64,000 nt of DNA from UBA2988 sp965237965 (GTDB taxonomy: Bacteria; Gemmatimonadota; Gemmatimonadetes; Longimicrobiales; Gaopeijiaceae). Under the pieces are notes generated by a model. It was not told where the DNA came from, ran no database searches, and was given only the letters and a program-made list of their open reading frames with translations. The DNA is taken from the NCBI GenBank assembly GCA_965237965.1, contig CBDEGT010000002.1, forward strand, positions 682,001-746,000, read 5' to 3'. Positions 52,331 through 61,003 of this stretch are shown piece by piece; position 1 is the stretch's first letter; the number at the start of each line of letters is the position of its first letter. Made by a program: the position numbers and the translations under genes.

Positions 52331-53532
52331 GAATACTCTGAATAAGTCGGTCCCTGGGACATTAGATTTACGGGGCGGGAGTTCAAGGGCTGAGCGGGAC
52401 GATCGGGGAGGCGGACGATGGAGCAGGTGACGTTCGCGGATGTGGAGTACGAGGGGAAGAAGCGGCGGACGCGGCGGGAGCTGTTTCTGGAGCGGATGGA
52501 GGCGCTGATTCCGTGGGAGCGTCTGGAGGCGCGGATTCGGCCGTTGTATCCGAAGGCGGGGCGGGGGCGGCAGCCGTACCCGTTGGCGGCGATGCTGAGG
52601 ATTCACTGCGTGCAGCTGTTCTACAACCTGAGCGACCCGGGGATGGAGGACATGCTGTACGAGATCGAGTCGGTGCGGCGGTTCGCGGGGCTGCGTTTGA
52701 CGGGTCCGCTGCCGGACGAGACGACGATTCTGAACTTTCGGCACCTGCTGGAGCGGCACAGGCTGGGGCGTGGTTTGTTCGAGGAGATCAACGCGCACCT
52801 GGCGGAGCGGGGCTACCGGGTGCGGGCGGGGACGATCGTGGACGCGAGCATCATCGCGGCGCCGTCATCGACGAAGAACCGGGAGGGGGCGCGGGATCCG
52901 GAGATGCATCAGACGAGGAAGGGCAACGAGTGGCACTTCGGGATGAAGGCGCACATCGGGGTGGACGCGGAGACGGGACTGGTGCATGGCGTGCGGGCGA
53001 CGCCGGCGAACACGCACGATCTTCGGGAGGCGGGGGCGTTGCTTCACGGCGGCGAGGAGGAGGTGTGGGCGGACGCGGGCTACCGGGGGATCGAGAAGTG
53101 GGTGGACACGGGAGGCCGTCCGGTGCAGTGGCATGTGGCGATGAGACCGGGGCGGCGGCGGCTCCTGGAGCAGGGCGGGGCGCGGTGGCTGCGCGAGCGG
53201 GACAAGGCCTCGGTGCGGGCAAAGGTGGAGCACCCGTTCCTGTATGTGAAGCGCCGCTTCGGTTACCGGAAGGTTCGCTACCGCGGGCTGGCCAAGAACA
53301 TGGAACGGATCGCGCTGCTCCTGGGCTTCGCGAACCTGCTTGTGGCGGGCCGCTATTCGACGGCGTGAGCGGCCGGCGCGGGAAACATCCGCCCACGCGG
53401 GGCGCAACGAGGGGATCATCGGCCAGAACATGCCGGTTGGGCGCGTTTTCAGCCCGTCATCGCCCCCAAGACCGCTGAAACCGGCTCCCTCCGTCTCGCA
53501 CCGCCCCCAGAAGGGCCTTGCTCAGAGCTTCC
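52331..53532 (+). mobile_element. IS5-family insertion sequence, copy 2 (intact)
   Basis: 1202 bp, same sequence as copies 1 and 3 in opposite orientation to both. Flanked by CTAG (52327-52330) and CTAA (53533-53536). With copy 1 it frames the 27 kb segment whose flanks have been exchanged. Confidence 0.92.
52418..53368 (+). CDS. IS5-family transposase (copy 2)
   Basis: 316 residues: TFADVEYEGKKRRTRRELFL, DETTILNFRHLLERHRLG, TIVDASIIAAPSSTKN, KAHIGVDAETGLVHGVRATP, ADAGYRGIEKW and a final RRFGYRKVRYRGLAKN. DDE transposase of the IS5 group. It is intact and identical in protein sequence to copy 3, so the family has been active recently. Confidence 0.95.
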   Translation: MEQVTFADVEYEGKKRRTRRELFLERMEALIPWERLEARIRPLYPKAGRGRQPYPLAAMLRIHCVQLFYNLSDPGMEDMLYEIESVRRFAGLRLTGPLPDETTILNFRHLLERHRLGRGLFEEINAHLAERGYRVRAGTIVDASIIAAPSSTKNREGARDPEMHQTRKGNEWHFGMKAHIGVDAETGLVHGVRATPANTHDLREAGALLHGGEEEVWADAGYRGIEKWVDTGGRPVQWHVAMRPGRRRLLEQGGARWLRERDKASVRAKVEHPFLYVKRRFGYRKVRYRGLAKNMERIALLLGFANLLVAGRYSTA

Positions 53533-53952
53533 CTAAGACTCGCCGATGGGCCGTACGGAGCAATTCGCTGGCCCGCCGACGCAGACAAGATGGGTCACGA
53601 AACAACGGTGCCCATAACGCCTGCCGTTCGTGCGGCCATTGATCGCATCCAACGGGAGCGTCCAGGCATCGGAGCAGCACCTCTGTTTCCGTCGCCTGGT
53701 GATCCCACCCGACCGATGACACGCCATCTTGCAGATAAGTGGCTCAGGAAGGCTGAGAAGCTTGCGGGCCTAGACCCCCAAGTGGGGTCGCTCTGGCATG
53801 CATATCGTCGAAAATGGGGCTCGGAGCGCAAGCACTTGCCCGACGTGGACGTGGCTGCCGCTGGAGGCTGGAAGGACACGGTGAGCCTCAAGCACGCTTA
53901 CCAACAGGCCGACGCTGAAACTATCTTATCTGTCGTTCTCAGCCGGCTGTAG
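53533..53952 (+). pseudogene. Tyrosine recombinase C-terminal part (downstream half of a split gene)
   Basis: Frame from the CTAA at the IS edge: LRLADGPYGAIRWPADADKM, TTVPITPAVRAAIDRIQRER, LWHAYRRKWGSERKHLPDVD, AAAGGWKDTVSLKHAYQQAD. The second catalytic Arg is in HAYRRKW, the Trp in GGWKD and the nucleophile Tyr in HAYQQA. The first half is at 25242-25388 on the minus strand. The gene ends 75 nt before tRNA-Ile. Confidence 0.88.
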
Positions 53953-54026
53953 GTTGAGGGAGGAGCAGGCATGAGATCGTTCATTCTTGCACACAACATT
54001 GCACACCGCATCCGTAAGTTGTTGTG

Positions 54027-54100
<74 letters not shown>

Positions 54101-54115
54101 CTCAGACAACGCCTT

Positions 54116-54148
54116 GCCCCCGTTGTACTTCGGTACGGTGGGGGCTTT
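54116..54148 (+). terminator. Terminator after tRNA-Ile
   Basis: GCCCCC (54116-54121) pairs with GGGGGC (54140-54145), with an inner GTAC-TTCG-GTAC stem and a following TTT. Sixteen bases after the tRNA end. Confidence 0.75.
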
Positions 54149-54190
54149 GCGTTTCCGGCACGCGATCACCTCTGCTGTCAATTGCTGCTG

Positions 54191-55402
54191 TCAGGAACCG
54201 CCGGACACGGCCCGCATCTCCGCGCGGATGTCCTCTGGTCCGATCTGGTCGTACACGCCCCGGAGCGTATCGTAGCGGGTGCCGCTGATCGCCTCCTGCA
54301 CGCCCGGGGATAGGTGTCGGAACTGTGGATTCCTCACGCCGGATCGCTTCTCGGCGTGGAACCCCACGCCCTTCAGGCGCTCCCGGAGTGCCTCACGCTC
54401 TTCCTCGGGTACTGAAGCGAGCCAGCTCGCCTTCGCCCTTCTGAGCCACGTCTGGCCCGTGTGGCGAGATCTGCTGGTCCCGTCCATACCTGCGAAGACC
54501 GGCACCTTCCCGACACTACGCGGCAGGGCACGCAGCACTTCCAAGGCTGGCTCGGTCAGCGGTGTGACACTCCGCCTGCTCGCCTTGTCGGTTTCGGCTC
54601 GCCACGTAATCGTCTCCTCGTTGAAGTCGATGTCCGACCACAGGAGCTGACGGATGGCGCTGTTCCGTCGCTTGGTCTCACGCTCCAGGATCAGCATGGC
54701 TCCGAACTCCTCGTTCGGTGCGTGGGCGATGAGGCCCTCACGAATGTCGTCCGGCATGGATGGCCGGTGAGGGTTCAGCTCCCGGGGCATCTCCCAGCTC
54801 TGGTTGTGGCGAAATTCCGACTTCCACGGGTTCGCTTTGAGTACCACCAGGCCGTTGACCCTATGCCCGCTAGCCCAGTTGAGCACCGCAAGCATGAACT
54901 TCAGGTCATACTCGACCTGACGGTCGCCGACGCCCGCCGTCCAGCCGGGTATGAAGCCCTCTCGCCTCCACGTACAGAATCGATCCCAGTCGGTACGGTC
55001 CAGCGTATCGGGCTGACGGGTTGACCGACGCTCCGGCTCGGGCTGTGCGTCGAAGAAGGCCCGCCACACGCGCGTGGCTCGCGCGTCATGCTCAGCCTTG
55101 GACTCGCCCTTGCTTGGTGTCACCTCCTTCCCGTAGAGCTTGAGCAGGTCGTAAATCGAGACGTCTTCCGCAGGCTCCGCATCGGCGCGTACACCGATCT
55201 CGGCGGCCAGCTCGTCCGCACGTAGCTTTGCCTCGTCTTGATCGAGGGTCCGAACCAGGACGCGCCGTCTGCGGCCCGCCTCGTGCCACTCCAGGTACAG
55301 CTTGCCGCCGTCGCCGTCCTCGTAGCAGCGGACCCAGTTCCTGCCGCGCTCCCCGGCGTTGTAGGACCAGTGCTTCTTCTTCCTCTTGTTACGTCGAGCC
55401 AT
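54191..55402 (-). CDS. Tyrosine-type site-specific integrase
   Basis: 403 residues. N-terminal AP2-like/basic part (MARRNKRKKKHWSYNAGERG), a core-binding helical part (about 90-200), then the catalytic domain: Arg in ETKRRNSAIRQLLWSDIDF, Lys in AETDKASRRSVTPL, HAEKRSGVRNPQFRHLSPG with His/Arg, and the Tyr in LRGVYDQIG. The start at MARR 55402 is chosen over an upstream frame. Ends 91 bp from the tRNA, pointing at it, the usual arrangement of a tRNA-targeting island integrase. Confidence 0.88.
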   Translation of the reverse strand: MARRNKRKKKHWSYNAGERGRNWVRCYEDGDGGKLYLEWHEAGRRRRVLVRTLDQDEAKLRADELAAEIGVRADAEPAEDVSIYDLLKLYGKEVTPSKGESKAEHDARATRVWRAFFDAQPEPERRSTRQPDTLDRTDWDRFCTWRREGFIPGWTAGVGDRQVEYDLKFMLAVLNWASGHRVNGLVVLKANPWKSEFRHNQSWEMPRELNPHRPSMPDDIREGLIAHAPNEEFGAMLILERETKRRNSAIRQLLWSDIDFNEETITWRAETDKASRRSVTPLTEPALEVLRALPRSVGKVPVFAGMDGTSRSRHTGQTWLRRAKASWLASVPEEEREALRERLKGVGFHAEKRSGVRNPQFRHLSPGVQEAISGTRYDTLRGVYDQIGPEDIRAEMRAVSGGS

Positions 55403-55781
55403 TGTCTTCGCCTCGCGTTGCGATGGCTCGCGCAACCTGCGTGATCGAGGATGCCGCTTCGGGTCCGTGCCGCGCAATGGCGTGACCGGGCTTCTGGGGA
55501 AGATGTGATCGGATTAGGCGGGGGCTCTCCGATGTGCCCGAGTTGGGGATGGTACCGTTCTCCAAGAGCCGCCCCAGGTGTCGTTGACTGTAGCCCGTGT
55601 CCACTGCCGCATCCTGAAGCGTCAGCGGCTCCGTCTCCCAGATGCGCCGCGCTTCCTCCAGATCCTGAGCGCACGCCTCCAGTGCCACAGCAACCTCATT
55701 AGCCCCATAGCGGCGCAAATCAGCAGCCTTCGAACGCCACGCCGACGCCAGGTCAGCGGGAATCATGAAGTCGAAGCGCAA
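55389..55781 (-). CDS. Excisionase-like / helix-turn-helix protein
   Basis: 130 residues. The middle LTLQDAAVDTGYSQRHLGRL then ENGTIPN resembles a MerR/excisionase winged helix that reads a DNA element. The N-terminal part is helical (DLASAWRSKAADLRRYGANE). It overlaps the integrase start by 14 bases on the same strand, a typical excisionase-integrase pair. The assignment is from position and the short motif. Confidence 0.6.
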   Translation of the reverse strand: MRFDFMIPADLASAWRSKAADLRRYGANEVAVALEACAQDLEEARRIWETEPLTLQDAAVDTGYSQRHLGRLLENGTIPNSGTSESPRLIRSHLPQKPGHAIARHGPEAASSITQVARAIATRGEDNGST

Positions 55782-55990
55782 CTGTGTAGCATGCCGGGCG
55801 GGGTGGGCGCCCGCCGGCCGCTACAAGTGGTTGATTTGGATCTGATGATGATCCATCAGCGGAAACGCTCGCGCGCCGTCGCTGCCACATCCCGTCTTTC
55901 TTGCCGTACTCGCCCGAGCAAGACGGTGTCAGAGAACTCGGGGCTATGGTGAACACTAGGCAGCCTTGCCCACGCTTGCCGCCAGCGGAC

Positions 55991-57436
55991 TCAGCGCGCC
56001 GGACGAGGATCGCCATCAGCGCATGTGTCCAGACTTCTGTCACTTGTGTCAACGTGTTTTCGGGCTTTCGGATTCAATTCGATGACCGGGCTCGGAAGGC
56101 GCCCACCTGTTGAGGCTTGGGTGGTCACACGGAGGTAGTTGTGCTGCTTCAGAAGGCGCAGGGGGCGGTCCAGATCCGAAACCTTCTGAATTTCAGCGTT
56201 TCCCTGGCATCGACGGTGCAGCTCGCGCTTCGTGAGAGGCGTCTCACCTTCGTAGGCTAGAATCCGCTCTAGGACGTATCGGGCGAGGTGTAGCTCCGGG
56301 AGCATATCCATCTGATCGAAAACGAAACGCGCGTGCGGGATGAGGGCTCTTCCAAGCCCGATTGCGGTCTCCATCGCACGACCAGTCACGGGAAACGGCC
56401 AAAGAGAGATTAGCGTCCCCTGGACTTGGTGAGCGAGATGGATGAGACCTGCCAGACGGACCACATTGCCCACCAGCTTTGCACCCCAGTCCTGCATTCC
56501 GTCGAGGTCTGCACCGGCGCGTAGCGCATGCTCTATTTCGGCTTCGAAAGCATTACGAACCTTGGCTGCCTCAGTAGAGAGCCCGATATCGTTAGGCGTC
56601 CACTCGCCCCCCTCCTCACTTTCGGGCCTTGCCTTCAGGAGCTTTCGCAGCATCTCCGCGTAGCTTCGCTGCGCCTCTACATTGAGAGCCGGCACGTCAT
56701 GGCCCGTTCGGCGGTACCCGAGGCGGTCCTCGGGCTGGACGTAGAGGAAGCGCCCCAGGAGTCCCTCACCACGGAACTGCTCCTTCTTAGCGAGCATAGC
56801 CAACACCACTGGCTAAATCGTTACGCCCACCACGAGCGCAGGCCGTGCAACCCTTGTTCCCTCGCGAGAAAGGCGGTCATCCGTCATAGCCTCGTCACCA
56901 GTCCAACCTTTCTTGAACGCTTGGAGGTTGAGGCGTCCCTCGTTGTAGAGGCCTGCCATGATGTTGAAGATGTCGCCCTCGGGACTCACGATGGCAGCTC
57001 GGCCGAAGTTCTCCTTCATCCTCTGCCCGAGCCGCTCAGGGGTGATGTCGGAGACGGTGATCACATCAGCGCGGCGTACCTTAGCTTGCAACTGATCTAA
57101 ACGCTCCTTCAGGGCCGTCACCTGGTTGCTAGCTTCCTCGTGCTGATCCTCAATTCCTCCCGCAAGAGCGTTGCACGCCTGCTTCTTCGCTTTGTCGAGA
57201 GCCCGCTCGATGACGTCCCTCTCGTCCTCGATTTCATCGATCTCTGAGCGATATCTCGTCTCCTTGTCAGCCTCATATTCAGCGATGGGTCTCATCATGT
57301 GCTTGAACACAGTGGACTTACGCGCACCCGGTGGGAGCACAGATCCCGTCCAGATTTGCAGGGACTCGGCATAACCATCCTTCACCGTGACCCGGCCTTT
57401 GCCAGCGAGAGCAACCGAAACAGCCGTGAGACCTAG
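55991..57436 (-). pseudogene. DUF3987-type primase-related protein, broken by TAG and IS copy 3
   Basis: The remaining frame from the IS edge reads LGLTAVSVALAGKGRVTVKD, TGSVLPPGARKSTVFKHMMR, PIAEYEADKETRYRSEIDEI, a coiled stretch, and then ALVVGVTI and a TAG at 56813-56815. Directly after it the same frame continues PVVLAMLAKKEQFRGEGLLG, RFLYVQPEDRLGYRRTGHDV to 55991. Family members read GVTxQP here, so TAG most likely replaces CAG. The N-terminal half is absent beyond the IS at 57437. It is cargo of the island. Confidence 0.8.
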
Positions 57437-58638
57437 GGAAGCTCTGAGCAAGGCCCTTCTGGGGGCGGTGCGAGACGGAGGGAGCCGGTTTCAGCGGTCT
57501 TGGGGGCGATGACGGGCTGAAAACGCGCCCAACCGGCATGTTCTGGCCGATGATCCCCTCGTTGCGCCCCGCGTGGGCGGATGTTTCCCGCGCCGGCCGC
57601 TCACGCCGTCGAATAGCGGCCCGCCACAAGCAGGTTCGCGAAGCCCAGGAGCAGCGCGATCCGTTCCATGTTCTTGGCCAGCCCGCGGTAGCGAACCTTC
57701 CGGTAACCGAAGCGGCGCTTCACATACAGGAACGGGTGCTCCACCTTTGCCCGCACCGAGGCCTTGTCCCGCTCGCGCAGCCACCGCGCCCCGCCCTGCT
57801 CCAGGAGCCGCCGCCGCCCCGGTCTCATCGCCACATGCCACTGCACCGGACGGCCTCCCGTGTCCACCCACTTCTCGATCCCCCGGTAGCCCGCGTCCGC
57901 CCACACCTCCTCCTCGCCGCCGTGAAGCAACGCCCCCGCCTCCCGAAGATCGTGCGTGTTCGCCGGCGTCGCCCGCACGCCATGCACCAGTCCCGTCTCC
58001 GCGTCCACCCCGATGTGCGCCTTCATCCCGAAGTGCCACTCGTTGCCCTTCCTCGTCTGATGCATCTCCGGATCCCGCGCCCCCTCCCGGTTCTTCGTCG
58101 ATGACGGCGCCGCGATGATGCTCGCGTCCACGATCGTCCCCGCCCGCACCCGGTAGCCCCGCTCCGCCAGGTGCGCGTTGATCTCCTCGAACAAACCACG
58201 CCCCAGCCTGTGCCGCTCCAGCAGGTGCCGAAAGTTCAGAATCGTCGTCTCGTCCGGCAGCGGACCCGTCAAACGCAGCCCCGCGAACCGCCGCACCGAC
58301 TCGATCTCGTACAGCATGTCCTCCATCCCCGGGTCGCTCAGGTTGTAGAACAGCTGCACGCAGTGAATCCTCAGCATCGCCGCCAACGGGTACGGCTGCC
58401 GCCCCCGCCCCGCCTTCGGATACAACGGCCGAATCCGCGCCTCCAGACGCTCCCACGGAATCAGCGCCTCCATCCGCTCCAGAAACAGCTCCCGCCGCGT
58501 CCGCCGCTTCTTCCCCTCGTACTCCACATCCGCGAACGTCACCTGCTCCATCGTCCGCCTCCCCGATCGTCCCGCTCAGCCCTTGAACTCCCGCCCCGTA
58601 AATCTAATGTCCCAGGGACCGACTTATTCAGAGTATTC
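57437..58638 (-). mobile_element. IS5-family insertion sequence, copy 3 (intact)
   Basis: 1202 bp, same ends as copies 1 and 2. Flanked by CTAG on both sides (57433-57436 and 58639-58642), so it is an undisturbed insertion by this test. It truncates the DUF3987 gene. The right flank does not continue that gene, so sequence was probably lost there. Confidence 0.92.
57601..58551 (-). CDS. IS5-family transposase (copy 3)
   Basis: 316 residues identical to copy 2: TFADVEYEGKK start, DETTILNF, TIVDASIIAAPSSTKN, KAHIGVDAETG, and the C-terminal RRFGYRKVRYRGLAKN that copy 1 has lost. The outward ends are intact, so it can probably still transpose. Confidence 0.95.
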   Translation of the reverse strand: MEQVTFADVEYEGKKRRTRRELFLERMEALIPWERLEARIRPLYPKAGRGRQPYPLAAMLRIHCVQLFYNLSDPGMEDMLYEIESVRRFAGLRLTGPLPDETTILNFRHLLERHRLGRGLFEEINAHLAERGYRVRAGTIVDASIIAAPSSTKNREGARDPEMHQTRKGNEWHFGMKAHIGVDAETGLVHGVRATPANTHDLREAGALLHGGEEEVWADAGYRGIEKWVDTGGRPVQWHVAMRPGRRRLLEQGGARWLRERDKASVRAKVEHPFLYVKRRFGYRKVRYRGLAKNMERIALLLGFANLLVAGRYSTA

Positions 58639-58710
58639 CTAGGGGCCTAGCGGCGAAGGCGGTAACATAATGGGAGCCTCCAGACATGCCCCTAGCTTCG
58701 AGGTGAGACC

Positions 58711-59109
58711 GTGGAGTCCCGAGACGACAGGACCACCATCTTCTTCCTGGTCGCCGTGATGGCCTGCGCGATCATTCTCGTGGACGATCGGTGGGTGCGG
58801 GCAGGCCTGGGCCTCCTTCCTGCACTCCTGTTGGCCCAGCGAGCGCTGATGGGGGCGGGGGTAGGGGGAGCGAAGGACTCGCAGCTCGGGGCAGCCGATC
58901 GCAGGGAGGACCATAGGGCCCGCGAGCACATCGAGACGCTGCTGAAGCATTTCCGACAGTTCTACACGACGTGCCACCTCATGGCCGCCGGAGGGTTGGA
59001 ACCGGAAGAGGCAAAGAGCCGAGCGGCCGGCATCGAGCGCGAACTCAATACGCTGCTCGCCGAAGTGACCGGAGTGGCCCAGCGAATCGCGACGAGCGCT
59101 GACGGTTGA
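58711..59109 (+). CDS. Small membrane-anchored protein with coiled tail
   Basis: 132 residues from GTG 58711, with GAGGTGA upstream. Two N-terminal hydrophobic segments (TTIFFLVAVMACAIILVDD and AGLGLLPALLLAQRALMG), then a charged helical C-terminal half (HIETLLKHFRQFYTTCHLMA, RAAGIERELNTLLAEVTGVA). No known family. Confidence 0.55.
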   Translation: MESRDDRTTIFFLVAVMACAIILVDDRWVRAGLGLLPALLLAQRALMGAGVGGAKDSQLGAADRREDHRAREHIETLLKHFRQFYTTCHLMAAGGLEPEEAKSRAAGIERELNTLLAEVTGVAQRIATSADG

Positions 59110-59208
59110 TCCCTCTCAGTCTGAAACTCCCGCCACCGTGATGCTCGCACGGCGCCCGAGAGCGCGCGTCCGGCGCCGCAAACCTGCAGATCGCTGGTAG
59201 AAAGTCGG

Positions 59209-60006
59209 ATGGGCGAGTGGTCCGACTTTCCGCGCCCTACGCTAGTGGTCTCGCGCTGCCTGGGATTCGAGCCGGTGCGCTACGACGCGCAGATCATCCG
59301 CGACGACTTCGTGCAACGGCTTGCGGCGCTCTGCGAGCCCGTTGTCGTGTGCCCAGAAGTGGAGATCGGGCTCGGCGTGCCACGGCCACCTATCCGGCTG
59401 CTACGCGAGCCGGACGGCGCGCTCACCGTGTTCCAACCGGACACGGGCCGCGATCTAACTGTTGCGATGTACGACTTCGCCGACGGCTTTCTGGACGGAC
59501 TTCCGGTGGTGGATGGCTTCGTGCTGAAGAGCCGATCACCCTCGTGCGGATTGGGCGACGTCAAGGTCTACCGGCCGGGGGACGACGGCCCGCCGGTGGG
59601 CAAGAGCGCCGGCGCGTTCGGAGGACGCGTCGCCGAACGCTTTCCCTCCGCGGCGGTAGAGGATGAGGGCCGGCTCAGGGACGACCAACTGCGCGAGCGC
59701 TTCCTCACGCTGCTTTTCGGCCTGGCGCGCCTTCGGGCCGTAGAGGCCAGCGGCAAGCGGAGCGCACTGGTGGAGTTCCACTCCCGCTACAAATATGTGC
59801 TACTCGCCTACGATGAGCCGGGGCTACGCGAATTGGGCCGTATTGTGGCGGGATTGGCCGAGGCGCCCTGGAAGGAAACGCTCGCGCGTTATCGCGAGCG
59901 GTTTGCTCGCTCACTCGCGCACGCCGCCCACACCAGCGCACACGTGAACACACTTCTGGGGCGGCAAGCCTACTTCGAGCCCTACCCCCGAGAACTGACC
60001 GGGTAG
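59209..60006 (+). CDS. DUF523/DUF1722 protein with an internal deletion
   Basis: 265 residues. The DUF523 half is complete (VVSRCLGFEPVRYDAQIIRD, CPEVEIGLGVPRPPIRL, LKSRSPSCGLGDVKV). The DUF1722 half starts SALVEFHSRYKYVLLAYDEP and TSAHVNTLL, but then joins at once to GRQAYFEPYPRELTG, the end of the domain. About 65-70 residues normally between these points are missing, with the frame kept. DUF523 alone may still work; DUF1722 is probably damaged. Confidence 0.75.
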   Translation: MGEWSDFPRPTLVVSRCLGFEPVRYDAQIIRDDFVQRLAALCEPVVVCPEVEIGLGVPRPPIRLLREPDGALTVFQPDTGRDLTVAMYDFADGFLDGLPVVDGFVLKSRSPSCGLGDVKVYRPGDDGPPVGKSAGAFGGRVAERFPSAAVEDEGRLRDDQLRERFLTLLFGLARLRAVEASGKRSALVEFHSRYKYVLLAYDEPGLRELGRIVAGLAEAPWKETLARYRERFARSLAHAAHTSAHVNTLLGRQAYFEPYPRELTG

Positions 60007-60082
60007 AATCCTGCGTCGGCCATCCGCCGGCGCCCGCCGGGGTCACGGGCCCCGGGGGCCACCTCAGATCGGCGCACCGGTC

Positions 60083-60739
60083 ATGCCTCAGGCCTGGCCC
60101 AGGGAGCCGTCGGCCCCCACTGTGATGACCGACCTGGGGCCAACCGACTTCGGCAACCCCTCGGTGCTGACCTTCCTTTCGGACGGTGAGCATTTCCTCC
60201 TGGCCGACGGCTACGACAACGGCCGCGTCCAGACGTGGACCACGGACGGCGAGTGGGTGAGCGAGTTCGGCGAGGTCGATCACGATCCTGACCCGAACGT
60301 CGGCGCTCCCGGAGCGTTCGATCTCATGCACGGCATCGCGGTGGATCGCGCGGGCCGGATCTACGTGGGTGACCGCCGCAACAACCGCATCCAGGTCTTC
60401 ACGCCCGAGGGCGAGTTCATCGAGGAGTGGCCCGACGTGATCGATCCGGTCGGCATCTTCGTCGACGAGGACGACGCCGTGTGGGTCGTCGCCGCCGCGG
60501 CCAACAGCTTGCTCAAGTTCAGCACGCAGGGGCAGCTGATGTACCACTGGGGCACACACGGACGGACGTCGATCGGTATCGTCGGTGGCTTCGCTCGCCC
60601 GCACCAGGTCCACGTGGATCAGGAGGGCAACGTCTACGTCTCGAGCTGGGACTGGCCCGGCTACGTCAGCAAGCTCACGCCCAAGCCTGGGGCTGATCCG
60701 GCCAAGCTGATGGGTCGGCCTCTCGGGAGCGGGAACTGA
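60083..60739 (+). CDS. NHL-repeat beta-propeller protein, N-terminally truncated
   Basis: 218 residues with NHL-type blades: GNPSVLTFLSDGEHFLLADG, FDLMHGIAVDRAGRIYVGDR, NNRIQVFTPEGEFIEEWPD, PVGIFVDEDDAVWVVAA, PHQVHVDQEGNVYVSSWD. Whole proteins of this peptidylamidoglycolate-lyase-like type usually carry a signal peptide and one or two more blades upstream. Here the first blades and signal are missing and the start ATG 60083 is arbitrary. Probably a relic. Confidence 0.65.
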   Translation: MPQAWPREPSAPTVMTDLGPTDFGNPSVLTFLSDGEHFLLADGYDNGRVQTWTTDGEWVSEFGEVDHDPDPNVGAPGAFDLMHGIAVDRAGRIYVGDRRNNRIQVFTPEGEFIEEWPDVIDPVGIFVDEDDAVWVVAAAANSLLKFSTQGQLMYHWGTHGRTSIGIVGGFARPHQVHVDQEGNVYVSSWDWPGYVSKLTPKPGADPAKLMGRPLGSGN

Positions 60740-60771
60740 TCGGCTCGACTTCGAGACAGTCCGCGAAGTGA

Positions 60772-60805
60772 CGAGGCCCGTGGCGCGAAGGCGCCGCGGG
60801 CCTCG
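60772..60805 (+). terminator. Hairpin after the NHL gene
   Basis: CGAGGCCCGTGGCGC (60772-60786), loop GAAG, GCGCCGCGGGCCTCG (60791-60805), with one G-U pair in 15. No T run follows. Confidence 0.6.
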
Positions 60806-61003
60806 GTGCATCTGGCGGCAAAGCGCACTCAGTTGATCCGCAGCCGCTCGGCGTGAATCGGCCCTCGTCGGCCCTTGCCCCTCCTGCGACCGCAAGATCT
60901 CTGGTTCTGGCCCGCGCTCTCCTCGCCGAGGGAGACTCCTTTCGGTCGCGGGAGAGGTTCCGTACGGTGGAATCGCGAGAGGAGGCCTGATGCCGGGGGG
61001 CGA

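Noticed and set aside
54173..54193. Short direct repeat TGCTGTCA near the integrase end as an attachment core
   Set aside because: The repeat is only 8 bp and lies partly in the integrase coding end; it is not the tRNA 3' sequence expected for this integrase type.
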